From positions 2,913 to 49,704 of the forward strand of contig JALNYY010000013.1 in the NCBI GenBank assembly GCA_023229605.1: DNA of 46,792 bases. The letters are read 5' to 3'. The translations under genes and the position numbers were made by a program. Positions 34,297-43,594 of this stretch are shown here, one piece after another; position 1 is the first letter of the stretch, and each line of letters starts with the position of its first letter. A model generated the notes under the pieces. It was given only the letters and a program-made list of their open reading frames with translations, made no database searches and had not been told where the DNA came from. Source of the stretch: Methylobacter sp. Lineage in GTDB: Bacteria > Pseudomonadota > Gammaproteobacteria > Methylococcales > Methylomonadaceae.

Positions 34297-35463
34297 ACGC
34301 TGCTTGTCGCCATCGGGCATTATGATGACGCTTATTGGGATATCTCCTAAGACGGCGTTAGCACTCGCCGAGGTGTTAGCAAAGGGCGGGTATACCCGTG
34401 TCTATCCGGAACTCTTGAAAGGGGGAGACGAGATAACACTCGACAAATGGTTACACACCGTTGAAAAAGGCAGCACGGTGCCGTCCTTTACTGAACTGGT
34501 CATGGTAAATCCGATAAAGTCCTAGTGCTGCTGGACACCTGCTACTCGGGCGCAGGTGCTAAAGATATTGTCGAAAGAGTAGCTGCCGTGCCGGCTGCTC
34601 GGCCAAAACAGCCTGGACGATGCCCTGCGTTTGCAGTAATCGCTTCCGTCCCGGCGCTAGAGAAGGCCTCAGAGGCAGTGTTTTCCAAGGCTTTGACAGG
34701 ACTGCTCAGCCAGCCGTACGCAAAAGAGCGAAGTTGGACGGATAACACTCAATTCATTCGACCAGAACAACTGGCTGAGACCCTCTGGAAACGGTTAGGT
34801 GAGCGGCCTGAATGGAAGGCAGATGGTCTCGGGCAGGAGTTCCTGCCCAATCCCCGCTACCGGGGAGAACTGCCTGCCGAGGACGTGGAGACCCTGCGGC
34901 GGCGTTTGGAAGCTGGGGAACATTTCCTACCTGCGTCCAGAGGCATCGGAGGTTGGAGAAGTCGGTTGGTACTTCAGCGGACGCACCCGTCTGACTGGCT
35001 CAAGCATACCGAACATGGCCTAGTAGTGGTAACGGGTCCAGAGGGTTCGGAAAAATCAGCCGTGATGGGTCGGATTACAACGCTTTCAGATCAGGTCTGT
35101 CGCGCCCAGGCCGAGTGCAAAGGTGCCTTGGCGGCCGCAGTACCAGAGACCTTGCCGCCCGTGGGTATCATCAACATGTCGGTTCACTCCAAGGGCAAGA
35201 CGCTGTTCGATAGCATCGGTGCCGTAGCTGCTGCACTTGATATTGCGTTGACCAATCGTGATCGTGGCGATCCAAAAAAACTGATCGAAGCAGCCGAAAA
35301 TATCACATGGCCCGTCGCCTTGATCTTCGATGACCTCGATGAGGCGAAGTCGGGGCATCCTTACTCGATCGGAGCAAGACTAATAAAGCCGCTCGCCGCA
35401 TTGTCCAAAGCGCGATTGCCCTGCATTGGAAGAGGCTTGCTCTGGCATACCCAGAAAAGTTAA
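34297..35463 (+). pseudogene. Broken caspase-like peptidase fused to a P-loop NTPase
   Basis: A run of fragments from one former gene. Starting at about 34300, one frame gives LLVAIGHYDDAYWDIS and then a stop; the next frame gives LAEVLAKGGYTRVYPELLKG; near 34490 a third frame gives VLY, a TGA where Trp is expected, then TGHGKSD, carrying the catalytic His motif; this runs straight into KVLVLLDTCYSGAGA with the catalytic Cys. The usual 40 or so residues between His and Cys are missing. From 34525 the frame stays open through VVVTGPEGSEKSAVMGR (a Walker A loop with one Gly changed to Glu) and VALIFDDLDEAKSG (Walker B), ending abruptly at 35463. Such caspase-NTPase proteins are often conflict or cell-death proteins. 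Confidence 0.75.
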
Positions 35464-35475
35464 CGTACAATCTCA

Positions 35476-35503
35476 GGAGCCGGCTCATCTTGGTCGCGGC
35501 TCC
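35476..35503 (+). terminator. Hairpin between the pseudogene and the hydrolase operon
   Basis: GGAGCCG (35476-35482) and CGGCTCC (35497-35503) form a 7-bp GC-rich stem around a 14-base loop, 25 bases before the hydrolase ATG. It lacks a T run. It could be a leftover terminator, or a structure in the 5' leader of the operon. Confidence 0.35.
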
Positions 35504-35527
35504 GCTCATTCTAGAGGAAGACTGCCA

Positions 35528-36862
35528 ATGAAACTTATCACGTTACCGGTTTTTCTGCTGGCGGTTGCCTTGCTGGCGAATCCTGTTGCGGCAGAGGACG
35601 TCAAGGCGGTCCGACCGGAAGATGTCGGGGTGTCATCCCCTCGCCTTGAAAGGATAAGCGATCTCATTGGTAGCCACATCGAAGAGAAGAAGATGGCAGG
35701 TGCGGTCGTACTTGTCGCCCGCAAGGGACAGATCGCTTACTTCGAGCCGTTCGGCCAAGCCGACATCGGCAAGCCGATGCGAAAAGACACGATGTTCCGC
35801 ATCGCCTCGATGACCAAACCGCTGGTGAGCGTGGCGGTGCTACAGTTGTACGAGGAAGGCCGTCTGCTGCTTTCTGACCCGGTAGCCAAATACATTCCCG
35901 AATTTGCGCATGCGAAAGTGCTGGAGATGCTGCCCGATGGCTCCAACCCTCCGTTCAAACTGGTGCCGGCAAAACGGGATCTCACGATCAAGGATTTGCT
36001 CACCCATACCGCGGGCTTGCCTTACAGCTTCGCAACAGATTGGTATCCGAAAGACCCGCTGTACCGGCAGATGCACGCCCTATACCAGGAAGCAGGCATC
36101 AGCAACGGCCTGTATGAAACCGAAGGAACCATAGGCGACATGGTCAAGCGCCTCGCCAGGCTGCCCTTGTCCAGACAGCCTGGCGAAGCGTTCGAATATG
36201 GCATGGCGGCGGATGTGCAGGGCTATCTGGTCGAAGTTGTTTCAGGCATGAAGCTCGATGATTACATGAGTGAACGGATATTCAAGCCGCTGAAAATGAA
36301 TGACACCTATTTTTTCATGCCGGAAAGCGAACTACACAGACTTTCCGCGTTATGGAAAACCGACTGGCATGGCAATCTGGAAAAAGTGACCGATGGCCCG
36401 CGACAGGAAGGCGAATATGTCTATTCGGCCAGCTACCAGTACAAAGGGCCGAAAACTTTCCTCTCCGGCGGAGTCGGCGTAACCAGCACGGCCTATGACT
36501 ATTACCGCTTCTGCCAAATGCTGCTGAACAAGGGCGAGCTGGACGGGATGCGCTTGTTGAGCCGCAAGACGGTCGAGTTGATGACCGAAACCAATCACAT
36601 CGGCAAGCTCAATGCGACCACGTTACATGACGACGGATGGAAATTCGGACTGGGTGTGGCGATCCAGGCTGACCGTTCGCATAATGTGGACAGCGGTGAT
36701 GTCGGGACATTCGAATGGGCGGGAATATTCTCCACGCGATTCAGCGTAGATCCGAAGGAAGAAAAAATCACTATCTTCCTGTCGCAAACACATCCATTCA
36801 ATTACCATTTTGATTTGTGGGACAAGTTGCTGGTGCTATCCAGTTCCAGCATCGCCGATTGA
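35528..36862 (+). CDS. Secreted serine hydrolase of the beta-lactamase / penicillin-binding fold
   Basis: A 444-residue protein with a signal peptide (VFLLAVALLANPVAAED), so periplasmic. The nucleophile motif SxxK is FRIASMTKPL (Ser94, Lys97). Tyr224 in FEYGMAADVQGYL sits where the YxN motif is expected, but Asn is replaced. Near the C-terminus WAGIFSTRFSVDP stands for the KTG-like strand. These changes fit the esterase EstB/class C-like group rather than true beta-lactamases, so an ester, amide or peptide substrate is likely. AGGAAG precedes the ATG at 35528; an in-frame upstream extension has no signal and is not used. It is the first gene of a five-gene run. Confidence 0.87.
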   Translation: MKLITLPVFLLAVALLANPVAAEDVKAVRPEDVGVSSPRLERISDLIGSHIEEKKMAGAVVLVARKGQIAYFEPFGQADIGKPMRKDTMFRIASMTKPLVSVAVLQLYEEGRLLLSDPVAKYIPEFAHAKVLEMLPDGSNPPFKLVPAKRDLTIKDLLTHTAGLPYSFATDWYPKDPLYRQMHALYQEAGISNGLYETEGTIGDMVKRLARLPLSRQPGEAFEYGMAADVQGYLVEVVSGMKLDDYMSERIFKPLKMNDTYFFMPESELHRLSALWKTDWHGNLEKVTDGPRQEGEYVYSASYQYKGPKTFLSGGVGVTSTAYDYYRFCQMLLNKGELDGMRLLSRKTVELMTETNHIGKLNATTLHDDGWKFGLGVAIQADRSHNVDSGDVGTFEWAGIFSTRFSVDPKEEKITIFLSQTHPFNYHFDLWDKLLVLSSSSIAD

Positions 36863-36878
36863 TTTATCGAGGTTTATC

Positions 36879-37472
36879 ATGAAATTTTACAGAACCAGTT
36901 CAGCATGGGGCGGCATGACCCGCCTGCTAACAATATTTTGCCTGGTTTGCTCGTGGAGTGCGGAAGCCACGGCTCCGCGTATCACGTCGCAATTGTTCGG
37001 GGAAGAAAAGAAGGCCGATATTGTCGGTTATCAATTGGCGCCGTTGGAGGCTGGGACCAAGTCGGATAGCGAGTTGGCGGTGAAAATCGTGACTGAGGCT
37101 TTCAACGCGGCAGGCAAGACGCCGGTGGTGGATGTGCTGCCCTCGAAACAATTGGCCACATACGCACTGTTTAGCAATGAAGCCGTGGCGTTAATGGGCA
37201 ATCAACAGGATTTGATAGCGAAAGAAAAGAATCAATACCCTGTGGTAACGTTCTATCTCAGGGGTATCTCGCCTAGCGAGGAGCCGGTTTCCCTGATCTT
37301 CAACAAACAGAATCCGCGTGGAAATGAGTTGAATCATGCCTTCAACGAAGGCCTACAGAAAATCATCAAAAGCGGAAAGTATCTGGAAATTCTGGAGGGA
37401 TATCTCGGCAAGGGTCATGTGCCGACCGATTACGTCACTCGTTTGAAGCACCATAATCCCGGCTGGAAATGA
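36879..37472 (+). CDS. Short periplasmic solute-binding-like protein (SBP_bac_3 type)
   Basis: A 197-residue protein with a signal peptide (LLTIFCLVCSWSAEATA). The mature part, about 165 residues, ends with NHAFNEGLQKIIKSGKYLEI and YLGKGHVPTDYV, the usual C-terminal helix of amino-acid-type binding proteins. It is shorter than a complete two-lobe protein and the usual N-terminal lobe strands look reduced. No transporter genes are nearby, so a sensing role beside the kinase is more likely than uptake. It starts 16 bases after the hydrolase stop with AGG upstream, and its stop overlaps the next ATG by 4 bases. Confidence 0.7.
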   Translation: MKFYRTSSAWGGMTRLLTIFCLVCSWSAEATAPRITSQLFGEEKKADIVGYQLAPLEAGTKSDSELAVKIVTEAFNAAGKTPVVDVLPSKQLATYALFSNEAVALMGNQQDLIAKEKNQYPVVTFYLRGISPSEEPVSLIFNKQNPRGNELNHAFNEGLQKIIKSGKYLEILEGYLGKGHVPTDYVTRLKHHNPGWK

Positions 37473-38317
37473 TGCTCTCGGCCTCAACGACGCGGGGCGG
37501 AAAAGCGGCCCGCAGAGGGGCGGCATTGGTGATATATGTTTTGTTGCTGGCGACAGCAGGCATTGTCCGGGCCGAGAACAACCCCATCATTTTTCAGTCA
37601 ACCGATACGCCCCCTTTCTGGTCTGCATTGCTGCCTGAAAATGGCGTGGGCGGTAGCATCTTGCAACTGGTGTCGACCGCTGCCGACGTACAATATTCGA
37701 TTGAATACTTGCCGGTGAAGCGCTTCCGGCAGAACCTTGCCACGTATATAGTCGGCGACCCTGATATACTGATAAACCAGAAACGCCGTGCCATCTTTCC
37801 GATCGGCCTGTTCCATGCGGCATTTTTCTATTACAAGCCCCATCACGATGTGATCGAATTCAATGGACTGAGAGGGATGCGGGGATATACGCTGGGGGTG
37901 TTGCGAGGTACGCTCGAAGACAAGGACTATTTCGCCAGGAACGGTATCGCCGTGGAAGAGAGCGACTCGGTCGAGTCGCTGCTGAGGAAGCTGAAGAAGG
38001 GTAGGATCGATTTCTGCGTTGTGGTAGCGGGCGCCGGACGATACACGATTAAACAACAGTTTCCAGAGGAACAAGATAATTTCGTTCAGGTAGTCATTCC
38101 GAATTCGGTTCGCCCCATTGCCATCATGATAGACGTAACCGTTCCGGAGGGAAAAGCCGTCGCCCAACGTTACCGGCAGGTGCTGGATAAAACGCTACGC
38201 AGCCGAAAATATCACGACATTCTGGAAAATTTTTATGGCAAAAACAACATCCCCGGCGATACGTTCGAGCAGCTGAAAAAATTCGAACAGGTTTACGCGA
38301 GCGATTGGGACAACTAA
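37469..38317 (+). CDS. Periplasmic solute-binding-like protein (SBP_bac_3 type)
   Basis: A 282-residue protein with a basic N-terminus and a signal peptide (ALVIYVLLLATAGIVRAEN). Binding-protein features are FQSTDTPPFWSALLPENG, LRGMRGYTLGVLRGTLEDKD in the hinge region, SVESLLRKLKKGRIDFCVVV and the C-terminal KTLRSRKYHDILENFYGKNN. The two small binding proteins share their last 40 residues in outline. The gene overlaps its neighbours by 4 bases and 1 base (ATGA and TAATG), so they are made together with the kinase. The ligand is unknown. Confidence 0.75.
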   Translation: MMLSASTTRGGKAARRGAALVIYVLLLATAGIVRAENNPIIFQSTDTPPFWSALLPENGVGGSILQLVSTAADVQYSIEYLPVKRFRQNLATYIVGDPDILINQKRRAIFPIGLFHAAFFYYKPHHDVIEFNGLRGMRGYTLGVLRGTLEDKDYFARNGIAVEESDSVESLLRKLKKGRIDFCVVVAGAGRYTIKQQFPEEQDNFVQVVIPNSVRPIAIMIDVTVPEGKAVAQRYRQVLDKTLRSRKYHDILENFYGKNNIPGDTFEQLKKFEQVYASDWDN

Positions 38318-41300
38318 TGCGGCAGTCAATCGATATGGATTCATCTTTCAGAAAACCAAAATCACTTTATCGTGAACTCACCAAAATCCTGATTTTGCTG
38401 GTTTCGCTGGTATCGATCGGGGTCAACCTGCTCAATTATTTCGACTTCGCGCGTCAGGCCGAAGTGCTCTATGAGAACAAGATGTCGGAATATGCCATTC
38501 ACCTTCGTGAATCACTCGAATGGCCGCTCTGGAACATTGACGATGAACTGATAGCGAAGATCGGCAGCGCCTTTGCGTCAAATGAAGAAATCGCTACGCT
38601 AACTATCCGCGACGATCAGCAGCGGGTCGTCTATCACCAGGAAAAACCCAATGGGAATCAGCTCAAGCGCGAGATTGCCATTGAACATAACGGGCAAAAC
38701 ATCGGCAGTGTTGAGATCGGATTGTCGTTAAGCGTACATGAGGAGAAAGAACGGCGGCGGCGGCTGTTTAGCTTAGCTACCATGGTACTGCTGATTGTTG
38801 TCCTTCTCATCGTCATGCGGTGGATATTATCGAGGCTGTTGAAAAAATCGATAGATGCCTTTATCGGTGCAACCGGCGATATGGTCGAGGGCAGATACCG
38901 GCAGATTGAACTGCCGGAAACCTATGTGGAATTTGCTCCCATTCTTTCCGGCTTCAAGACTATGTCGGATGCCGTGGCAAGCCGCGAGAACAGCTTGCGC
39001 CAGAGCAACGAGCGTCTTGCTGCAGAAATTGACGAACGCAAGCATGCCGAAGAGGCATTGCGGACGAGCGAGGAGCGCTGGCAATTCGCCTTGGATGGGG
39101 CGGGTGACGGGGTATGGGACTGGGATGTGCAAACCAATCAAACAATCTTCAGCAAGCGCTGGAAGGAAATGATCGGTTATGCGGAGGATGAGTTCGAAAA
39201 TAATTACGAAGCCTGGAAACAACATCTTCACCCTGATGACGAGGAACCAACGCTTGCTGTGCTAAAGGATTATCTTGACGGCAGGTCAACAGTTTTTAAT
39301 GTTGAGTACCGCATGCGCTGCAAGGATGGCGGCTGGAAATGGATTCTTGCGCGCGGCAAGATCGTGGGGCGCGACGCAAATGGCCAGCCATTGCGTATGA
39401 TCGGCACGCATGCCGATGTCAGCGTGCGCAAAAAGGCGGAGGAAGTTACCCGATCCGCCTATCAATACTCTCGCAGTCTGATTGAAGCGACTCAGGATCC
39501 CTTGGTGACAATCAGTGCCGAAGGCAAGATCACCGATGTCAACACCGCCACGGAACGCGTGACCGGTGTAAACCGAGCCAATCTGATCGGCAGCGACTTC
39601 GCGGACTATTTCACCGATCCCGAGCAAGCGAGCAAAGGGTATCAGCAGGTATTTTCGCAGGGTTTTGTAACCGATTATCCGCTGGCTATCCGCCATGTGT
39701 CCGGCAAGGTCACCGACGTGCTCTATAACGCCAGCGTCTACCGCGATGAGGCAGGCGAAGTGCTGGGCGTGTTTGCCGCCGCGCGTGATGTAACCGAGCG
39801 CAATAAAGCGGAACAGGAAGTGACTCAACTGAGCATAAAGAACAGGCTGATCCTGGACTCTGCGGGAGAAGGTATCTACGGACTGGACATTGACGGACAA
39901 TGCACTTTCGTCAATCCTGCGGCATTGCAATTGCTTGGCTTCAAAGTCGAAGAGCTGCTTGGCCAGCATAGTCATTTCATGTTCCATCGCACCAAGTCGG
40001 ATGGCCGCCCCTACCCGGAGGAGGAATGTCCGGTTCAAGCTGCGTACAAACAGGGTGTGGTTCATCGTGGGAGCGACCTATACTGGCGTAAGGATGGCAG
40101 CAGCTTCCCGGTGGAATTCATCAGTACACCGATCTTGGAGGCAGGGGAAATCACCGGGGCAGTAGTGACGTTCCGCGACGTCACGGAACGCAAGTTGGCC
40201 GAGGAGCAGTTGCGGCGTAGCGCACATAGCTTGGCCGAAGCACAGCGCATTGCGCATCTGGGCAACTGGGATCTTGATCTTGTCCAAAATGTGTTGACGT
40301 GGTCGGACGAAATTTATCGCATCTTCGAAATTGATCAGGAAAAGTTCGGCGCTTCTTATGAAGCTTTTCTGAATGCGATTCATCCAGATGATCGTGAGCT
40401 GGTAAATAAAACTTATTCTGAGTCGGTCAGGAACAAGATGCCTTACGACATCGAACACCGGCTGCTGATGAAGGACGGGCGCGTGAAATACGTGAATGAA
40501 AAATGCGAGACGCATTACGGCGAGGACGGCAAGCCGTTGCGTTCAGTCGGCGCGGTACATGACATCACCGAGCGCAAGAAGGCCGAAGAAGAGTTAAGGC
40601 GGTATAAGGACCACTTGGAGGAAGAGGTGCAGCAGCGTACGGCCGATCTGGTGTTGGCGCGCAATGCGGCCGAAGCGGCAAATCGCGCCAAAAGCATGTT
40701 CCTGTCCAGTATGAGCCATGAGTTGCGCACGCCCCTGAATGCCATTCTTGGCTTCTCCAGCATGATGCGTAAAGATCCGTTGCTGCCACAGGAGCAACGC
40801 GAGAACCTCGATATCATCAACCGCAGCGGAGAACACCTGCTGACCCTGATCAACGATGTGCTGGAAATGGCCAAGATCGAAGCCGGCCGGGTGCAGCTGG
40901 ATAGTGTCTCCTTCGATCTCGGCAGTCTGGTGCGCGATGTCACCGATATGATGCATATGCGCGCCCAGGAGAAAGGGCTGCAACTGCTGATCGACCAGTC
41001 TTCTGAATTCCCTCGCTATATCAAGGGCGATGAGGCGCGCTTACGTCAGGTGTTGATCAACTTGGTGGGCAATGCGGTGAAATTTACCCAGCAAGGCGGT
41101 ATTACCGTGCGCCTCGGGCTGACGCATGCCACGCCGCAACGCTTGCTGATTGAGGTCGAGGACTCCGGCATCGGCATCAAGCCGGAAGACCAGCAAAAAA
41201 TCTACGAGCCGTTTGTGCAGCTGGGGCAAACGACTACGCAGAAAGGCACCGGACTAGGTTTGACGATCACCCGGCAGTTCGTGCAACTGATGGGCGGCAC

Positions 41301-42072
41301 GATCAGTTTGGAGAGCACTCCGGGCAAGGGCTCGATCTTCCGTGTGGAGCTGCCGGTGGAAAGGGCCGCGGCAAGCGATGTGGCCCGGCCGGAAAGTGCG
41401 GGAAAGGGCGAGATTGTGAGCCTGGCACCCAATCAGCCCGAATACCGTGTCCTGATCGTTGAAGATCAGTTGGAGAATCAAATGCTGCTCACACAATTGA
41501 TGAAAAAAGTGGGCTTCCCGGTTAAGGTGGCGGAGAACGGTGAACAGGCCTTAGGGTTATTCCAAAGCTGGCGGCCGCACCTTATCTGGATGGACCGGCG
41601 CATGCCGGTGATGGACGGCTTGGAAGCGACGCGGCGTATTCGCGAACTGCCCGGCGGCAAGGAGGTGAAAATAGTCGCTGTCACGGCCTCGGCCTTTACC
41701 GAGCAACGCGACGAAATGTTCAAGGCAGGCATGGATGACTTTGTGCGCAAACCCTACCGCTTCAACGAAATATATGAATGTTTGACCAAGCAATTGGGCG
41801 TGCAATACACTTACAATGACGCGCTCGCGACAGAAGAGGCGGGCGATGTGGTATTGACTGCGGAAATGTTGGCGGTGCTGCCGCAGGCGTTGCGCCGCGA
41901 ACTCCACGATGCCCTGGAAAGCCTGGATGGCGAACGCATTACCGCCGTTATTCAGCAAGCCGCATCCCATGATTCGAAGTTGCACAAGACGCTGTCTCAT
42001 CTGGCGGAAAACTTCGACTATCCGTCTATCCTGAAGGCCTTGCAGACGAACCAACCGGTAAATGATACATGA
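38317..42072 (+). CDS. Hybrid sensor histidine kinase with four PAS domains
   Basis: A 1,251-residue inner-membrane kinase. Helix 1 is at about 25-45; a periplasmic domain of about 105 residues (LRESLEWPLWNIDDELIAKI, as in kinases with a short Cache-like sensor) leads to helix 2 (153-175). HAMP is near 176-225; PAS domains lie near 250-370, 382-498, 507-625 and 640-755, then a coiled coil. His801 is in SSMSHELRTPLNAILGFSS, with an ATPase domain to about 1015 (NLVGNAVKFTQQGG, GTGLGLTITRQF). A receiver domain has Asp1093 in LIWMDRRMPVMDG. The tail of about 90 residues may be a degenerate Hpt-like helical domain. It is coupled at both ends to the neighbouring genes. Confidence 0.92.
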   Translation: MRQSIDMDSSFRKPKSLYRELTKILILLVSLVSIGVNLLNYFDFARQAEVLYENKMSEYAIHLRESLEWPLWNIDDELIAKIGSAFASNEEIATLTIRDDQQRVVYHQEKPNGNQLKREIAIEHNGQNIGSVEIGLSLSVHEEKERRRRLFSLATMVLLIVVLLIVMRWILSRLLKKSIDAFIGATGDMVEGRYRQIELPETYVEFAPILSGFKTMSDAVASRENSLRQSNERLAAEIDERKHAEEALRTSEERWQFALDGAGDGVWDWDVQTNQTIFSKRWKEMIGYAEDEFENNYEAWKQHLHPDDEEPTLAVLKDYLDGRSTVFNVEYRMRCKDGGWKWILARGKIVGRDANGQPLRMIGTHADVSVRKKAEEVTRSAYQYSRSLIEATQDPLVTISAEGKITDVNTATERVTGVNRANLIGSDFADYFTDPEQASKGYQQVFSQGFVTDYPLAIRHVSGKVTDVLYNASVYRDEAGEVLGVFAAARDVTERNKAEQEVTQLSIKNRLILDSAGEGIYGLDIDGQCTFVNPAALQLLGFKVEELLGQHSHFMFHRTKSDGRPYPEEECPVQAAYKQGVVHRGSDLYWRKDGSSFPVEFISTPILEAGEITGAVVTFRDVTERKLAEEQLRRSAHSLAEAQRIAHLGNWDLDLVQNVLTWSDEIYRIFEIDQEKFGASYEAFLNAIHPDDRELVNKTYSESVRNKMPYDIEHRLLMKDGRVKYVNEKCETHYGEDGKPLRSVGAVHDITERKKAEEELRRYKDHLEEEVQQRTADLVLARNAAEAANRAKSMFLSSMSHELRTPLNAILGFSSMMRKDPLLPQEQRENLDIINRSGEHLLTLINDVLEMAKIEAGRVQLDSVSFDLGSLVRDVTDMMHMRAQEKGLQLLIDQSSEFPRYIKGDEARLRQVLINLVGNAVKFTQQGGITVRLGLTHATPQRLLIEVEDSGIGIKPEDQQKIYEPFVQLGQTTTQKGTGLGLTITRQFVQLMGGTISLESTPGKGSIFRVELPVERAAASDVARPESAGKGEIVSLAPNQPEYRVLIVEDQLENQMLLTQLMKKVGFPVKVAENGEQALGLFQSWRPHLIWMDRRMPVMDGLEATRRIRELPGGKEVKIVAVTASAFTEQRDEMFKAGMDDFVRKPYRFNEIYECLTKQLGVQYTYNDALATEEAGDVVLTAEMLAVLPQALRRELHDALESLDGERITAVIQQAASHDSKLHKTLSHLAENFDYPSILKALQTNQPVNDT

Positions 42073-43094
42073 CAAACAAAGGCAAGATACTCGTAGTCGA
42101 TGATACGTCGGCCTCCTTGAGGCTGTTGACGGACATTTTGAAGGAGGAGGGCTATGAGGTGCGCTCTGCAATCAGCGGCGAGCTGGCCTTGTGCGCGGCC
42201 GCAAGCAGCCCGCCCGAGCTGGTGTTGCTCGATATTCGCATGCCCGACATGGATGGATACGAAGTTTGCCGACGTCTCAAGGCTCAGATCGCAACATGCG
42301 ATGTGCCGGTGATCTTCGTCAGCGCCGTTTCTGAAACGGACGAGAAGGTGAAAGGTTTCGAGATGGGTGCCGTAGACTTCGTTACCAAGCCCTTTCAGCG
42401 TGACGAACTGCTGGCCAGAGTGCGCACACATTTGGAGTTGAATCGTCTGCGCAACCATCTGGAGGACTTGGTGGAGGAGCGCACATCCGATCTAAGGAAA
42501 AACGAGAAAAAGCTAAGAACCAGCCTAATGGATTCCATTACGGTTCTTGCCGCCACCGTCGAAATGCGCGATCCCTATACCGCCGGACATCAGCGCCGCG
42601 TCGCACAGCTCGCCGTTGCTATTGCCAAAGAGCTGCATCTTCCGGAGGAGCTGATTGAGGGGATACACTTGGCCGGTGTCGTGCATGATGTCGGCAAGAT
42701 TCGAGTTCCGGCCGAGATACTTAGCAGGCCGGGGAAGCTCACCGGAAATGAATTTGGTCTTATCAAGGAACACGCCCAGAACGGCTACGAAATACTTAAA
42801 TCCATCGACTTCCCCTGGCCGATCGCGCAAATCGTGTTGCAACACCACGAGCGATTGGATGGCTCGGGCTACCCGCAGGCACTCAAGAGCGACCAAATCT
42901 CGATCGAGGCCAAGATTGTGGCGGTGGCCGACGTGGTGGAATCGATGGTGTCCTTCCGTCCTTACCGGCCAGGGCTGGGGCTCGATGCGGCGCTGGCAGA
43001 AATCGAGCGCAATAAAGGTACGCTTTTCGATCACGCAGTCGTGGAGTCATGTATCAGGCTTTTCCGGGAACGGGGCTTTAATTTCTCAAGTTGA
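42069..43094 (+). CDS. Response regulator with HD-GYP c-di-GMP phosphodiesterase domain
   Basis: A 341-residue cytoplasmic protein. The receiver domain (6-120) has ILVVDDTSAS and LLDIRMPDMDGYEV with the phosphoacceptor Asp, and DFVTKPFQRDELL. A coiled linker leads to the HD-GYP domain (about 155-335): RDPYTAGHQRRVAQLAVAIA, AGVVHDVGKIRVP, EHAQNGYEIL, LQHHERLDGSGYPQ and IVAVADVVESM. The HD, HHE and GYP residues are intact, so it should degrade cyclic-di-GMP when phosphorylated. It starts at an ATGA overlap with the hybrid kinase, its obvious phosphodonor. It ends the operon. Confidence 0.92.
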   Translation: MTNKGKILVVDDTSASLRLLTDILKEEGYEVRSAISGELALCAAASSPPELVLLDIRMPDMDGYEVCRRLKAQIATCDVPVIFVSAVSETDEKVKGFEMGAVDFVTKPFQRDELLARVRTHLELNRLRNHLEDLVEERTSDLRKNEKKLRTSLMDSITVLAATVEMRDPYTAGHQRRVAQLAVAIAKELHLPEELIEGIHLAGVVHDVGKIRVPAEILSRPGKLTGNEFGLIKEHAQNGYEILKSIDFPWPIAQIVLQHHERLDGSGYPQALKSDQISIEAKIVAVADVVESMVSFRPYRPGLGLDAALAEIERNKGTLFDHAVVESCIRLFRERGFNFSS

Positions 43095-43410
43095 CCCGCT
43101 TTGCTTTTTCCTTTAGCGTCACGGTTTTGCAGGAATACACGCTTCGGGCAAGTAATGGCATGTTATCAAAGAACTCTCAGTTGCGCAGGAGTCGAGCGAC
43201 TGGACTTACTAAGATAGAGCTTGGCCTTGATGTTCATGCTGAGTTACAGGTTTTTATCCACTACCGTGCTTGTATTAAAATAGAAGGTATAGTACTGTCG
43301 ACTACTGAAAATTGGAGTTTTTTTGGGAAGACGGATCTTTAATAATGTAGTTTTTAATGAGTAAATAAATCGTATCTGAGATTTATTTAATTTTGCACTA
43401 AGGAAAAGTC
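43095..43410. other. Gap between the signalling operon and the tad locus
   Basis: No convincing gene. The stretch turns increasingly AT-rich toward the pilin gene and holds TAATAAT near 43340 as a possible -10 region. An inverted repeat precedes the pilin start and is listed separately. Confidence 0.5.
43363..43388. promoter_or_regulatory. AT-rich inverted repeat upstream of the pilin gene
   Basis: AAATAAATC (43363-43371) and GATTTATTT (43380-43388) are exact complements around 8 bases, 22 bases before the pilin ATG. It could be an operator for a dimeric regulator or a stabilising hairpin in the pilin leader. Confidence 0.4.
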
Positions 43411-43593
43411 ATGAAAGATTTAATAAACAAAATAAAAGCATTTCTTACTGATCGAAAAGGTGGCGAAGTTGCAGAATGGGCGGTTGTTGTAGCTATATTG
43501 GTTGCCATTGCGGTTGCGGCTTATGGTACTGATTTACTAAATGCTATTAAAGCTGCTGTAACAGCAATTGCAAATGCCATAACTCCCCCCTGA
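43411..43593 (+). CDS. flp: Flp-type pilin of the tad locus
   Basis: A 60-residue prepilin: a basic leader (MKDLINKIKAFLTDRKG), the processing site KG/GEVAEWA, then a hydrophobic helix (VVVAILVAIAVAAYG) and a short tail. Cutting after the first Gly of the pair places Glu at +5, as in Flp pilins; the usual Tyr at +6 is Trp. AAGGA precedes the ATG. A terminator directly follows, so the pilin can be made in excess over the assembly genes downstream (cpaA, cpaB, cpaC). Confidence 0.85.
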   Translation: MKDLINKIKAFLTDRKGGEVAEWAVVVAILVAIAVAAYGTDLLNAIKAAVTAIANAITPP

Positions 43594-43594
43594 T

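Noticed and set aside
35528..36862. True beta-lactamase conferring resistance
   Set aside because: The YxN and KTG-type motifs are altered in the manner of esterase-like relatives; resistance cannot be claimed from the sequence.
43091..43342. Open frame of 83 codons after the HD-GYP gene
   Set aside because: It overlaps the end of that gene, has no start signal, and shows no family resemblance.
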